Made by a program: the position numbers and the translations under genes. From positions 1-64,000 of the forward strand of contig CALSTS010000002.1 in the NCBI GenBank assembly GCA_943789335.1: 64,000 nucleotides of DNA, given 5' to 3'. Below are positions 8,758 through 17,914 of the stretch, one piece after another; within the stretch, counting starts at the first letter, position 1; every line of letters starts with the position of its first letter. The notes below the pieces were generated by a model, which was given only the letters and a program-made list of their open reading frames with translations, searched no databases and was not told the origin of the DNA. This DNA is from an uncultured Pseudomonadales bacterium. GTDB taxonomy: Bacteria > Pseudomonadota > Gammaproteobacteria > Pseudomonadales > Pseudohongiellaceae.

Positions 8758-9558
8758 ATGTTGAATGTGGCAATTGGCGGTTCAAATGGCCGAATGGGAA
8801 AATCACTTGTCCAAGCCGCTATGGATGAGCCTAAAATATCTATAGGCGCGGCATCAGTCACTGAGAATTGTCCTTCTTTAGGCGAGGATGTTGGTTTGAT
8901 CAGTGGAGTAGGACCACTGCATGTGGTTACGGTTGATGATTTTGAGCAAGTCATGGATGATTTCGACTTAATGTTTGATTTCACAGGTACTGAAGCAACC
9001 ATAATGCATTTAGATTTGTGCAGTCGTTATGGAAAAAAAATGGTGATCGGAACAACCGGATTCACCCTTGAAGAGAAGCAACACATTAAGGAAATCAGCG
9101 AGAAAATCGCTATCGTATTTGCCCCTAATATGAGTGTTGGTGTGAATGTCTTGTTTAAATTGATTGAACAAGCCACTGCGGTGCTTGGTGACTCCAGCGA
9201 TATTGAAATTATAGAAGCCCACCATCGTCATAAAGTTGATGCCCCGTCAGGTACGGCTTTGCATATGGGTGAAGTTGCTGCAGGAGTATTAGGCAGAAAT
9301 TTATCTGATGTTGCTGTATATGGTAGAGAAGGCCTTGTTGGAGAAAGACAGGATAAAACTATTGGCTTTGAAACCATTCGCGCCGGAGATATTATTGGAG
9401 ACCATACTATTATGTTTGCCAGTCCTGGTGAGCGTATTGAAATCACTCATCGATCCAGTTCGCGCATGAACTATGCTGCTGGTGCAATTCGCGCTGCACT
9501 TTGGTTACAAGACAAGGAAAATGGCTTGTACAATATGCAGGATGTTCTGGGTTTATAA
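8758..9558 (+). CDS. dapB: 4-hydroxy-tetrahydrodipicolinate reductase
   Basis: DapB reduces 4-hydroxy-tetrahydrodipicolinate with NAD(P)H in the lysine and diaminopimelate pathway, supplying peptidoglycan. The protein is 266 residues, the family norm. The N-terminal Rossmann motif is GGSNGRMG, the catalytic loop is IEAHHRHKVDAPSGTA (the HHRxKxDAPSGTA signature), and the C-terminal dimer region is intact. It lies on the conserved dnaJ-dapB-carA axis of gammaproteobacteria, but here accessory genes have been inserted on both sides. Confidence 0.97.
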   Translation: MLNVAIGGSNGRMGKSLVQAAMDEPKISIGAASVTENCPSLGEDVGLISGVGPLHVVTVDDFEQVMDDFDLMFDFTGTEATIMHLDLCSRYGKKMVIGTTGFTLEEKQHIKEISEKIAIVFAPNMSVGVNVLFKLIEQATAVLGDSSDIEIIEAHHRHKVDAPSGTALHMGEVAAGVLGRNLSDVAVYGREGLVGERQDKTIGFETIRAGDIIGDHTIMFASPGERIEITHRSSSRMNYAAGAIRAALWLQDKENGLYNMQDVLGL

Positions 9559-9762
9559 ATAAAAGGCATTTATAAATAGAGGCTTCACGAAAATAATCGC
9601 CATAGCGTATTTTATTAGTCAACTTTACAAGCCCTCGTAGACATATAGGAAAATACTTAGCACTATGAAATCAGAGCTGCTCCGTTAAATCAACTTGCAC
9701 TTCATTGAATAATCAGTATGGTGAAAGTATGTTTTAGTTAGTCAGCAAGAGGTACCTAGAAG

Positions 9763-11724
9763 GTGAGTAAAAAAGATAATAAAGCAAATATAGATTTATC
9801 CATTACGCGCAGGGATTTTGTTAACTCAACTTTGCTGGGTAGTGGAGCAGCTCTTCTTGCAATGCAGGCACCCTCATTTGCGCAGACACGAAGGGTAGAG
9901 ACATTAACACCGGGTGTTGACGAAAGCTGGTACGGCTATGGCGGTATCGGTGATTATGCCCCTTCACACGGCAATAGTCCTGAAGTCGTTAATATGGCGC
10001 ATAATTTACGAGATGGCATGTATGACGATGATAGCGATATCGACATTATCGATCTTGACGAAACATATGACCTGATCATCGTTGGAGCAGGTATGGCAGG
10101 ATTAGGTGCGGCATATGAATACAGTAAAACCGCAAGCCCTGAGCAAAAATGCTTGATGATCGAAAATCATCCGATCTTTGGTGGCGAGTCAAAAAGAAAC
10201 GAATTTGAAGTGGATGGAAGTTTGTTAATTGGTCCGCAAGGTGCAAATGGTTTTTCAGCACCATCAAACGAAGAAGCACTACGTTACCCTGATTTTAATC
10301 CAGATATTCGCTATATGGTTGAGTTGGGTATATCCACGGACTTTAGCTATGCGGAACTTAAAAATACCGACAAGAATATACAACTTGCTAAAGACAGCTA
10401 CGGATTTCAATATTGGCAGGAAGAAATTACCTCAGTGGGCTACTACCTTGGGAAAGATGAAGAAGGGAAAAACCAGTGGTCAGTGGATCCTATTGGCAAC
10501 GGTTACGCGGACATGGACGGATCTGAACAGGATAAACAGGATCTAGAAAATTGGCGCACGTTTAATTTTGAAACACCAGATCAACCGGATTTCGATCGGT
10601 GGATTGATAGTGTTACTTATAAGGAATATGTCGAAGATTATCTTGGCTTTAGCCCGTATGTAACGCGCCATGCGGATGTCATTTTAGCAGGGTCAGTTGG
10701 ACTTGGTAGCGACGCGCTTTCTGCAAACAGTGCCAGAGGGCTAGGTATGCCAATTCTAGGTGGTAATACCGTTCAGCAAACTACTAGCGGACCGAGTGAT
10801 TGGACAAGGCATTCATTGCCAGGTGGAAATGACGGATTTTCACGCCATTTTATTAAGAAGATAATCCCAAATGCTATTGAGGGCGATTATAATTTTAACG
10901 ATATCCTTAACGGAAAAGTTAGATTTTCTGAACTTGATAACCCCACTAACCCTATAAGAATGCGTTTGCGCTCGATGGTTGTAAATGTTGAGCATGACAG
11001 CGCCGATCCAGATAATTCAGAGGGCGTCTTTGTCACATATTCCAATGATAATAAGACTTACCGCGTAAAAACCAAGAAGCTGATTATGGCATCAGGTGGC
11101 TGGGTTAACCAATATGTTGTGCGAGATATGCCGGATGATATTAACGAAGCATATAGTAGTTTCAATCATGTGCCTTTTTTGATTGCTAATGTTGCTGTTA
11201 AAAACTGGCGGTTTATGGAGGAATTGGGCATTAGTAGTAGCGTTTGGAGAGACGGTATTTTTGGCAATTCTTGTAATGTGCGACTCCCCATGACGGTGGG
11301 TGATTACCAACCGGAAATTGATCCAGACAAGCCAGCGATCGTAACTTTTTACGTGCCGTTTTATTATCCTGGGCTTGATATGGTGCAGCAGGGAATTCGA
11401 GGAAGGGCAGAGCTTTTCTCAACTAGTTATGCGGAGTATGAAGAAAAAATTCGCGCACAAATGCTTGAGCTTTTCGGCGAAACCGGCTTCGATCCAGATG
11501 AAGATATAGCGGGGATTATTTTAAATAGATGGGGTCATGCTTATGTAACTCCTCAACCTGGTTTCTTCTTTGGTGTTGATGGTAAGCCTGCTCCAAGTGA
11601 TGTTATTCGCCAGGGGTTTGGCCGCATCGCCTTCGCCCATTCAGAGTTGCAAGGAAATCAGCATTGGGGCCCGGCTGCGGACGAAGGAAAACGCGCGGTA
11701 AGAGAACTGGCGAAGTTTGATTGA
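9763..11724 (+). CDS. Tat-exported FAD-dependent oxidoreductase, spermidine-dehydrogenase-like
   Basis: The start is GTG 9763. The N-terminus carries a twin-arginine signal (TRRDF, residues 15-19, then a hydrophobic stretch ending APSFAQ), so the folded flavoprotein should go to the periplasm. An FAD-binding Rossmann motif follows (IIVGAGMAGLGAAYEY, about residues 105-120), then the GGESKRNEF flavin loop. The opening of the mature part (SHGNSPEVVNMAHNLRDG) resembles the periplasmic spermidine dehydrogenase SpdH of Pseudomonas. The length of 653 fits that group. Oxidation of a polyamine or other amine is inferred, not shown. It stands alone, with about 200 bases of non-coding sequence on each side. 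Confidence 0.7.
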   Translation: MSKKDNKANIDLSITRRDFVNSTLLGSGAALLAMQAPSFAQTRRVETLTPGVDESWYGYGGIGDYAPSHGNSPEVVNMAHNLRDGMYDDDSDIDIIDLDETYDLIIVGAGMAGLGAAYEYSKTASPEQKCLMIENHPIFGGESKRNEFEVDGSLLIGPQGANGFSAPSNEEALRYPDFNPDIRYMVELGISTDFSYAELKNTDKNIQLAKDSYGFQYWQEEITSVGYYLGKDEEGKNQWSVDPIGNGYADMDGSEQDKQDLENWRTFNFETPDQPDFDRWIDSVTYKEYVEDYLGFSPYVTRHADVILAGSVGLGSDALSANSARGLGMPILGGNTVQQTTSGPSDWTRHSLPGGNDGFSRHFIKKIIPNAIEGDYNFNDILNGKVRFSELDNPTNPIRMRLRSMVVNVEHDSADPDNSEGVFVTYSNDNKTYRVKTKKLIMASGGWVNQYVVRDMPDDINEAYSSFNHVPFLIANVAVKNWRFMEELGISSSVWRDGIFGNSCNVRLPMTVGDYQPEIDPDKPAIVTFYVPFYYPGLDMVQQGIRGRAELFSTSYAEYEEKIRAQMLELFGETGFDPDEDIAGIILNRWGHAYVTPQPGFFFGVDGKPAPSDVIRQGFGRIAFAHSELQGNQHWGPAADEGKRAVRELAKFD

Positions 11725-11936
11725 TTTGGAATGTTAATCATATTGCCAGAGTAAGTCGTTGCTTGATCACCATGATGTTCCAAACCTAAGACATTATTCC
11801 GGCATAATCCGCTTATAATCCCAAACTAAAATTCCTCCCGTTATTGAGAAGAATTAGAGCTGGTAGTTAACAATTCTGCACCATGGGTAGCTAGCCTGAT
11901 AGCCAAAAATGGCCAGCAAGACATAAACGCTATGCA

Positions 11937-12539
11937 ATGACTATAGAATTACTTACCAAACATGTAGAAGCACAAAAGGGCTGCACTAAGTGTCCAGAAA
12001 TGCATCGACCTGCTGTCAGCTGTGGTCCAGTGCTAAGCAAAGTTGTGCTAGTCGGGCAGGCTCCAGGCGTTAAAGAGCCGATATTGCAACGGCCTTTTGC
12101 CTGGACTGCTGGTAAAACGCTATTTGGCTGGTTCCAGCAATATACAGGTCTGGATGAAGCGCAATTTAGAGAGTCAGTTTACATGACGGCGGTTTGTCGC
12201 TGCTATCCAGGGAAAAATCCCAAAGGTGGAGATCGGGTACCTAATCAGACTGAAATAAATAATTGTAAAACTTGGTTGGATGCAGATTTCAAACTGCTAG
12301 AACCAGAATTGGTAATAGCGGTGGGTAAATTGGCAATACAACAGTTTGTAAGCTTTGATAAACTGGTCGAGGTGGTGGGGCAGACATTTACTATTGAAAG
12401 AAGTGGTGTTGAGTTTGATGTTATTCCTTTACCTCACCCATCTGGGGTCTCAACCTGGCCGCGAATGGAGCCAGGTAAAACACTGCTGCAGCAGGCACTG
12501 CAGCAGATTAGTGAGCATAATGCTTTTCCAAATAAATAG
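11937..12539 (+). CDS. Uracil-DNA glycosylase superfamily protein, probable Fe-S type
   Basis: The fold-defining motifs are GQAPG (residues 40-44) and PHPSG near the C-terminus, which correspond to the two active-site motifs of family 4/5 uracil-DNA glycosylases. Cys16, Cys19 and Cys residues in AVCRCYPG are placed as in enzymes that bind a 4Fe-4S cluster. At 200 residues it is about usual length. It may remove uracil from DNA as a repair enzyme, but the motif variants do not match a characterised family exactly, so specificity is open. It is followed 37 bases later by tcyP with no evident functional link. Confidence 0.75.
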   Translation: MTIELLTKHVEAQKGCTKCPEMHRPAVSCGPVLSKVVLVGQAPGVKEPILQRPFAWTAGKTLFGWFQQYTGLDEAQFRESVYMTAVCRCYPGKNPKGGDRVPNQTEINNCKTWLDADFKLLEPELVIAVGKLAIQQFVSFDKLVEVVGQTFTIERSGVEFDVIPLPHPSGVSTWPRMEPGKTLLQQALQQISEHNAFPNK

Positions 12540-12576
12540 TGCTTTTACTATTTAATAAAACAACAAAGGATCAAAA

Positions 12577-13962
12577 ATGAATCTGATGGTGTTAATAAAT
12601 TTACTATTATTTGCAGGTTTGATTTATGTACTGATTGGCATGACTGGCAAAGGCTTCTCTCTGAGCCAAAGAGTCTTTACAGCCTTAATGCTGGGTATAG
12701 CTTTTGGCATATTGCTGCAGTTGTTTTACCAATCAAGCCCTGAGGCCATTCCCGAGACTCTGGAGTGGAGCAATGTGGTCGGCACTGCTTATGTGAGCTT
12801 GTTGAGAATGATTGTAATGCCTTTGATTCTTGTCTCAATTTTGGCGGCTGTGATTAAGTTAAGTGACCTGGCAAATCTTGGAAAAATTAGTATTTCAGTG
12901 ATAGGGCTTCTGCTATTTACGACCATGATAGCCGCCATTGTTGGTATCGTTATTAGCCTTGTCTTTGGTTTGAGTGCCGAAGGCTTCACACAGGGAGCCA
13001 GGGAACTGGCTAGAGAAGAAGTCTTACTTGACCGTCAAGCAGGTTTAAGTGCGATGAGTTTTCCTGATTTAGTTAGCTCATTCTTGCCGCAAAATATCTT
13101 TTTCGATCTTGCAGGCCTACGTGATACCTCGGTTATTGCTGTGGTGATTTTTTCCATTATTCTGGGTATTGCGGGATTACAAATGACCAAAGATGATGCT
13201 GAGAAAGGCGCTAATTTTAGGCATTTCATCGATATATCACAGGCTTTGGTGTTGAAACTTGTGCGCCTGGTTATTGGCTTTACACCTTATGGCGTGCTGG
13301 CTTTAATTTTTAATGTGGCGGCAAGCTCTGATCTGGGAGATATACTGGATCTGCTGAATTTCATATTAGCCTCTTATTTAGCCATTCTAGTGATGTTTGT
13401 TATACACGGCTTCCTGTTATTCTTATTCAAGGTTAACCCGATAGACTATTTTAAAAAGGTAGGACCGGTGCTGGCCTTTGCCTTTACCTCCAGAAGTTCG
13501 ATGGCAACCATTCCGCTTAATGTTGAAACTCAGGTTAATGACTTGGGTAATTCATCTGTAATAGCTAATTTCTCTGCCAGTTTTGGATCGACTATTGGTC
13601 AGAATGGTTGCGCCGGTATTTATCCGGCCATGTTAGCGGTAATGACTGCGCCGAGTATGGGGATCGATCCTACCAGTATTAGTTTTTTAGTCACCTTGGT
13701 TGCTATTGTCACTATTAGTTCCTTAGGCGTGGCAGGCGTTGGTGGTGGCGCTACTTTTGCAGCATTAATGGTTTTACCTGCAATGGGCTTACCTGTTGTG
13801 TTAGTCGCCTTGCTAATATCAATTGAGCCACTAATCGATATGGCGCGGACTGCGTTGAATGTGAGTGGCGCTATGACAGCAGGCACAATTACCTCACGCC
13901 TTTTGGCCCCCGGCGATAATAGACAGACAGAAGAAATAGAAGAAGCAGGAGCAAGTGAATAA
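12577..13962 (+). CDS. tcyP: L-cystine symporter, TcyP-like (DAACS family)
   Basis: This is an inner-membrane sodium or proton symporter of the dicarboxylate/amino acid:cation family. Its 461 residues match the length of TcyP (YdjN), and the segments LLRMIVMPLILVSIL, LFTTMIAAIVG and FGLSAEGFTQG closely follow that protein. The serine-rich motif (TSRSSMATIPL) and the conserved GATFAALMV region belong to the transport core. A good AAAGGATC ribosome-binding site precedes the ATG. Its stop overlaps the start of the sulfurtransferase gene, so cystine uptake and cysteine-derived sulfur transfer are probably co-expressed. Confidence 0.85.
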   Translation: MNLMVLINLLLFAGLIYVLIGMTGKGFSLSQRVFTALMLGIAFGILLQLFYQSSPEAIPETLEWSNVVGTAYVSLLRMIVMPLILVSILAAVIKLSDLANLGKISISVIGLLLFTTMIAAIVGIVISLVFGLSAEGFTQGARELAREEVLLDRQAGLSAMSFPDLVSSFLPQNIFFDLAGLRDTSVIAVVIFSIILGIAGLQMTKDDAEKGANFRHFIDISQALVLKLVRLVIGFTPYGVLALIFNVAASSDLGDILDLLNFILASYLAILVMFVIHGFLLFLFKVNPIDYFKKVGPVLAFAFTSRSSMATIPLNVETQVNDLGNSSVIANFSASFGSTIGQNGCAGIYPAMLAVMTAPSMGIDPTSISFLVTLVAIVTISSLGVAGVGGGATFAALMVLPAMGLPVVLVALLISIEPLIDMARTALNVSGAMTAGTITSRLLAPGDNRQTEEIEEAGASE

Positions 13963-14806
13963 AATGAATTACCTTATTACGGCTGATGAATTATTACAGC
14001 AACAAAACAGCGACGCTATAGTCGTGTTTGACTGTCGTTGCAGTCTTATGGATGCTGAAGCAGGAAAAAAAGCCTATCTACAAGGGCATATCCCTGGCGC
14101 TTTTTATGCTGATTTAAATAAACAACTGAGTAGCCCACACCAGCCTGGAATCACTGGCAGGCACCCCTTGCCAGATAGGGATAACTGGATTAATCAGGTG
14201 CAGCATTGGGGTATTCGTCCGGAGCATAGAGTGGTTGTTTATGATGATGTTGGCGGTGTGTTTGCGTCCAGATTGTGGTGGCTTTTACGCTGGGTAGGGC
14301 ACGATAATACGGCAGTATTAAATGGCGGTTGGCAGGCCTGGCTTGATGCAGGCGGAGAAAGCACTGAGAAAGTTCCTGAAGGTTTGGAAAGGTCAGACTT
14401 TGATTACGCTGCTCTTGAGCCTCTCACTCTGACCATTGATGTTGACGATATAGATACAGGCAATCAGTTATTGCTTGATGCTCGTGAAGCAAAACGCTTT
14501 GCCGGAGAAATGGAGCCTATTGACCCTATTGCCGGTCATATACCAGGCGCAATTTGCTCTCCTACAAGCGGCAACACCAATGCCACCGGAGAGTTTAAAT
14601 CAGCTGAGGAATTACGGGAAAAATTTGCTCCGGCACTTGAGGCGGGTCAAAAAGAGATAGTCTGCTATTGTGGCTCAGGCGTGAGCGCAGCTCAGAATGT
14701 TCTTGCTATGCGTGTTGCCGGTTTAGATGAGCCAAGACTATATGTGGGATCCTGGAGTGAATGGATAACTGACTCAACTAGACCTATTGCTACTAATACT
14801 GAATAA
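13955..14806 (+). CDS. sseA: 3-mercaptopyruvate sulfurtransferase
   Basis: This is a tandem rhodanese protein of 283 residues. The catalytic loop in the second domain reads CGSGVSA with Cys239; CGSG(V/A)(T/S)A loops mark mercaptopyruvate sulfurtransferases, whereas thiosulfate enzymes usually have CRxGx. The N-terminal domain (GHIPGAFYADLN) is the inactive rhodanese copy. The enzyme transfers sulfur from mercaptopyruvate, a cysteine catabolite, to thiols or cyanide. The GTG at 13955 overlaps the tcyP stop; ATG 13964 is an alternative. Pairing with a cystine importer supports a role in cysteine sulfur metabolism. Confidence 0.9.
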   Translation: MNKMNYLITADELLQQQNSDAIVVFDCRCSLMDAEAGKKAYLQGHIPGAFYADLNKQLSSPHQPGITGRHPLPDRDNWINQVQHWGIRPEHRVVVYDDVGGVFASRLWWLLRWVGHDNTAVLNGGWQAWLDAGGESTEKVPEGLERSDFDYAALEPLTLTIDVDDIDTGNQLLLDAREAKRFAGEMEPIDPIAGHIPGAICSPTSGNTNATGEFKSAEELREKFAPALEAGQKEIVCYCGSGVSAAQNVLAMRVAGLDEPRLYVGSWSEWITDSTRPIATNTE

Positions 14807-14834
14807 ACACCAATTAAGCGCTTATTAAATACTA

Positions 14835-15578
14835 ATGAAAAAAGCTGTTTTCCTTACATTAAGCCTACCTGCATTTGCGTTGCTAAGTGCGGCTCAGGCC
14901 TTAGCGCAAGCTTCTGTAGAACATGACTACTTAAGCCTGATTTCGGAATATGTTTATAAAATTGAAAATATTTACGATGGTAATTGGGCCTTTACCTACA
15001 CTGTAGAAGATAAACTTGAGATGGAGACTCGAACGGTTCGAAGAGACACAAGTTTGCCTTTCTTGGAAAGCGAAACCTTACTGGCGATCAACGGTATGTC
15101 GCCCTCTGCAGAAAGGCTACAAAGTCATGCTGAAAGAAGACAGCGCGCATTGCGTCGTAGACAAAACAATCAGAATCGACCAGTGGAAGATGAAGAAGAA
15201 GGCAATGAACAAGAACGGTTTATTGAGATGATCATTCCAGAGAGTATTCGCGTCATAAAGCAGGAAAATGAATTACTTTACCTTGGCTTTCAAGCAATCG
15301 AAGAAGAGCGTGAAAAAATTTATGAAAATCTCCAGGGCACGTTAATACTGGATCTTGAAGCAGAATATATAAAAGAGTTGCAAGTGAGCGTTAAAGAGCC
15401 GTTCTCCCCATTTTTGCTGTCAAAAATACAAGAAGGCTATTTTTCGATACGCTTTAACTTATTTGATGGCGTGCCCATGCAATCAGAAATAAGCTTTGAG
15501 TTGCAAGGCCATGCCTTTTATATCAGAGATCTATCTGAAGATCGTGAAGTTGAATGGACGGACTTTGAAAGAATTTAG
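14835..15578 (+). CDS. Secreted protein of unknown function
   Basis: The 247-residue product has a signal peptide (MKKAVFLTLSLPAFALL, cleaved near ALAQAS) and should be periplasmic. A highly charged stretch around residues 95-130 (Arg-rich, then Asp/Glu-rich) is probably a disordered or helical linker between two beta-rich parts. I do not recognise a family. The beta-strand pattern in the second half could fit a lipoprotein-carrier-like fold, but this is weak. It follows sseA by 28 bases on the same strand and could be its third operon member. Confidence 0.7.
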   Translation: MKKAVFLTLSLPAFALLSAAQALAQASVEHDYLSLISEYVYKIENIYDGNWAFTYTVEDKLEMETRTVRRDTSLPFLESETLLAINGMSPSAERLQSHAERRQRALRRRQNNQNRPVEDEEEGNEQERFIEMIIPESIRVIKQENELLYLGFQAIEEEREKIYENLQGTLILDLEAEYIKELQVSVKEPFSPFLLSKIQEGYFSIRFNLFDGVPMQSEISFELQGHAFYIRDLSEDREVEWTDFERI

Positions 15579-15639
15579 TCTGTTACAAGCACTATGAAAA
15601 TCTCATCTGGGGTAAGTAGTTATTAAAGGCATTCATTAT

Positions 15640-16485
15640 TTGCAGTTAATTATACTTGCTGCTGTGTGGGGATCTTCCTTTCTGTTTATGCGCATAGCCA
15701 GCCCTGAATTCGGCCCGATTTCGCTCATATCGCTGCGTTTATTTATCTCTGCAATAGCGCTTTTTCCTTTTCTGCTTTACAGGAAAGAGATTAAAGTGGT
15801 GCTAGCGAACTGGCCTAAGTTTTTATGGTCAGGACTTAATACCACAGCGGTTCCCTTTACTTTATTTAGTTATGTCACGCTTTCGCTAACGGCCGGAAAT
15901 ACATCACTGCTAAATGGCACAGTCCCAATGTTTAGCGCGATCATTGCGTGGTTCTGGCTAAAAGAGAAACTGTCCATTATTGGGGTCGTGGGGTTAATAC
16001 TGGGTTTTCTCGGGGTTTTTGTTCTAGCTTCTCCGGAGGGTGGCGCCTCCCAGGTTTTATGGCTGCCAGTCTTAGCGGCGCTATTTGCCTCGGCTTCATA
16101 TGGCTACGGTAGTTGTTTCTCGCGACTTCATATGCAGGGTTTTTCATCAATTACTATCGCAGCAGGCACGCAATTTTTTGCAGCATTATTTATGCTGCCC
16201 TTTGGTTTACTTTTTTGGCCTGAAACTAGCCCTTCGATGCTATCCTGGGCAAGTGTTTTTTCGCTGGGTATCGTCAGTACGGCATTTTCCTTGATTTTTT
16301 TCTTTCGCTTATTGCAACAGGTTGGCGTTGCAAACACAGTTTCAGTGGCTTATTTGATTCCTATATTCGGCATACTTTGGGGCTATCTATTTCTTGATGA
16401 AGCGGTAACTTCTGCTATGTTAATTGGTGGCTTCGGTATATTTATTGGTATTGCGTTGACAACTGGCTCTATTGGGAAAAAATAA
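15640..16485 (+). CDS. EamA/DMT-family transporter
   Basis: This is an inner-membrane protein of ten predicted helices, in two EamA repeats (first half opening AAVWGSSFLFMRIASPEF, second half ending WGYLFLDEAVT, the usual EamA repeat end). Family members export or import amino acids, nucleosides or other metabolites; the substrate here cannot be told. The start is uncertain: no ATG is available before the first helix, so TTG 15640 is used, without a clear ribosome-binding site. Confidence 0.85.
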   Translation: MQLIILAAVWGSSFLFMRIASPEFGPISLISLRLFISAIALFPFLLYRKEIKVVLANWPKFLWSGLNTTAVPFTLFSYVTLSLTAGNTSLLNGTVPMFSAIIAWFWLKEKLSIIGVVGLILGFLGVFVLASPEGGASQVLWLPVLAALFASASYGYGSCFSRLHMQGFSSITIAAGTQFFAALFMLPFGLLFWPETSPSMLSWASVFSLGIVSTAFSLIFFFRLLQQVGVANTVSVAYLIPIFGILWGYLFLDEAVTSAMLIGGFGIFIGIALTTGSIGKK

Positions 16486-16589
16486 TTATAAACTTTGAAA
16501 AATATCATCAGTAGCTCTGGACATATGAGGAGGTATTTTTATAGAATACTCCCTCAAGATGAGTGGTCCTGAATTGGAAAAAAATTGAT

Positions 16590-16629
16590 AAAAAGCGGAA
16601 TGAGTTTTTGCTCCTTCCGCTTTTTTTTA
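16590..16629 (+). terminator. Rho-independent terminator upstream of carA
   Basis: The arms AAAAGCGGAA and TTCCGCTTTT pair, with an additional GAG/CTC pairing inside, followed by eight T. It ends the transporter gene unit. It is 113 bases before the carA start, and a possible carA -10 box (TATAAA, near 16671) lies downstream of it, so an attenuator role is less likely. Confidence 0.85.
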
Positions 16630-16742
16630 GATGTTATTTTTGTTTTTGTGTTCAGAAATGAAAGTGCATTTATAAACCCGCCACAGGCACAACTCTCCCA
16701 AAAAGTAATTTATATACCAGCAATAAACTGAGGAAGTTTATA

Positions 16743-17906
16743 GTGTCATCTAGCGCCTACAAATCAGCCATTCTCGTTTTAGAAGACGGTTCTATATTTA
16801 AAGGTAAGGCTATTGGGGCCGAAGGCATATCAACCGGAGAAGTGGTTTTCAACACGGCCATGACGGGTTATCAAGAAATACTAACCGACCCTTCCTATGC
16901 CAAACAAATCGTTACATTAACTTATCCACATATTGGCAATACAGGTACTAACTCGGAAGATGAAGAGTCCAGTCAGGTATGGGCAGCCGGTTTGGTGATT
17001 AGAGACTTACCCATGCTGGCCAGTAACTTCCGCAATGAACAAAATCTAGATGCTTATTTGCAAGCGCGAAATATTGTGGCAATTGCAGATATCGATACGC
17101 GGCGCTTAACCCGAATCCTGCGCGACAAAGGCGCTACTAATGGCTGCTTATTAGCAGGATATATTGTGTCTGAAGACATCGAGGCGGCTAAAGCACAAGC
17201 CTTACAAGCTGCAAAAGATTTCCCGGGCTTAGTCGGCATGGATCTGGCCAAAGAAGTCACTTGCTCAAGTCAATATGAATGGACTGAAGGCAGCTGGCAA
17301 CTTGGGCAGGGCTACGACGGACAAGCCCCTGCAACTAACTATCATATAGTCGCTTATGATTTTGGCGTAAAACGAAATATCTTACGTATGCTGCGAGATC
17401 GAGGCTGTCAGGTAACCGTTGTTCCTGCTCAAACACCAGCCAGTGAAGTGTTAAGCATGAATCCTGATGGTGTGTTTTTATCCAATGGTCCGGGTGATCC
17501 TGAGCCATGTGATTATGCAATAGCGGCGATTAAAGAAATTTTAGAGACGGCTACACCGGTGTTTGGTATTTGCCTGGGTCACCAGTTACTAGCCTTGGCC
17601 AGTGGTGCGCAAACAGCACAAATGAAGTTGGGCCATCATGGCGCTAATCACCCTGTGCAAGATGAAGAGCAGGGTCGAGTATTTATCACCAGCCAAAATC
17701 ACGGCTTTGCAGTAGATGAGGCAAGCTTGCCAGAGAATTTAAAGGCGACTCATCATTCTTTATTTGATGGCTCACTGCAGGGAATTCATAGAACTGATAA
17801 AGCTGCCTTTGGGTTCCAGGGGCACCCTGAAGCTAGCCCTGGACCGCATGATATAGCCCCAGTTTTTGATCATTTTATTAAACTAATGAGTGATAGGTTG
17901 AGATAA
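16743..17906 (+). CDS. carA: Carbamoyl-phosphate synthase, small (glutaminase) subunit
   Basis: CarA hydrolyses glutamine and channels ammonia to CarB for carbamoyl phosphate, the precursor of pyrimidines and arginine. It is 387 residues. The class I amidotransferase domain is in the second half: the nucleophile lies in GICLGHQ (Cys277) and the His/Glu in [11 protein letters not shown]. The start is GTG 16743 with AGGAAG 6 bases upstream; no competing start is in frame nearby. carB begins 9 bases after the stop. Confidence 0.98.
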   Translation: MSSSAYKSAILVLEDGSIFKGKAIGAEGISTGEVVFNTAMTGYQEILTDPSYAKQIVTLTYPHIGNTGTNSEDEESSQVWAAGLVIRDLPMLASNFRNEQNLDAYLQARNIVAIADIDTRRLTRILRDKGATNGCLLAGYIVSEDIEAAKAQALQAAKDFPGLVGMDLAKEVTCSSQYEWTEGSWQLGQGYDGQAPATNYHIVAYDFGVKRNILRMLRDRGCQVTVVPAQTPASEVLSMNPDGVFLSNGPGDPEPCDYAIAAIKEILETATPVFGICLGHQLLALASGAQTAQMKLGHHGANHPVQDEEQGRVFITSQNHGFAVDEASLPENLKATHHSLFDGSLQGIHRTDKAAFGFQGHPEASPGPHDIAPVFDHFIKLMSDRLR

Positions 17907-17914
17907 CTAAAAGC

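Noticed and set aside
16590-16629. Pyrimidine attenuator of carAB
   Set aside because: The hairpin ends the preceding gene unit and a possible carA promoter lies downstream of it; no leader peptide was seen.
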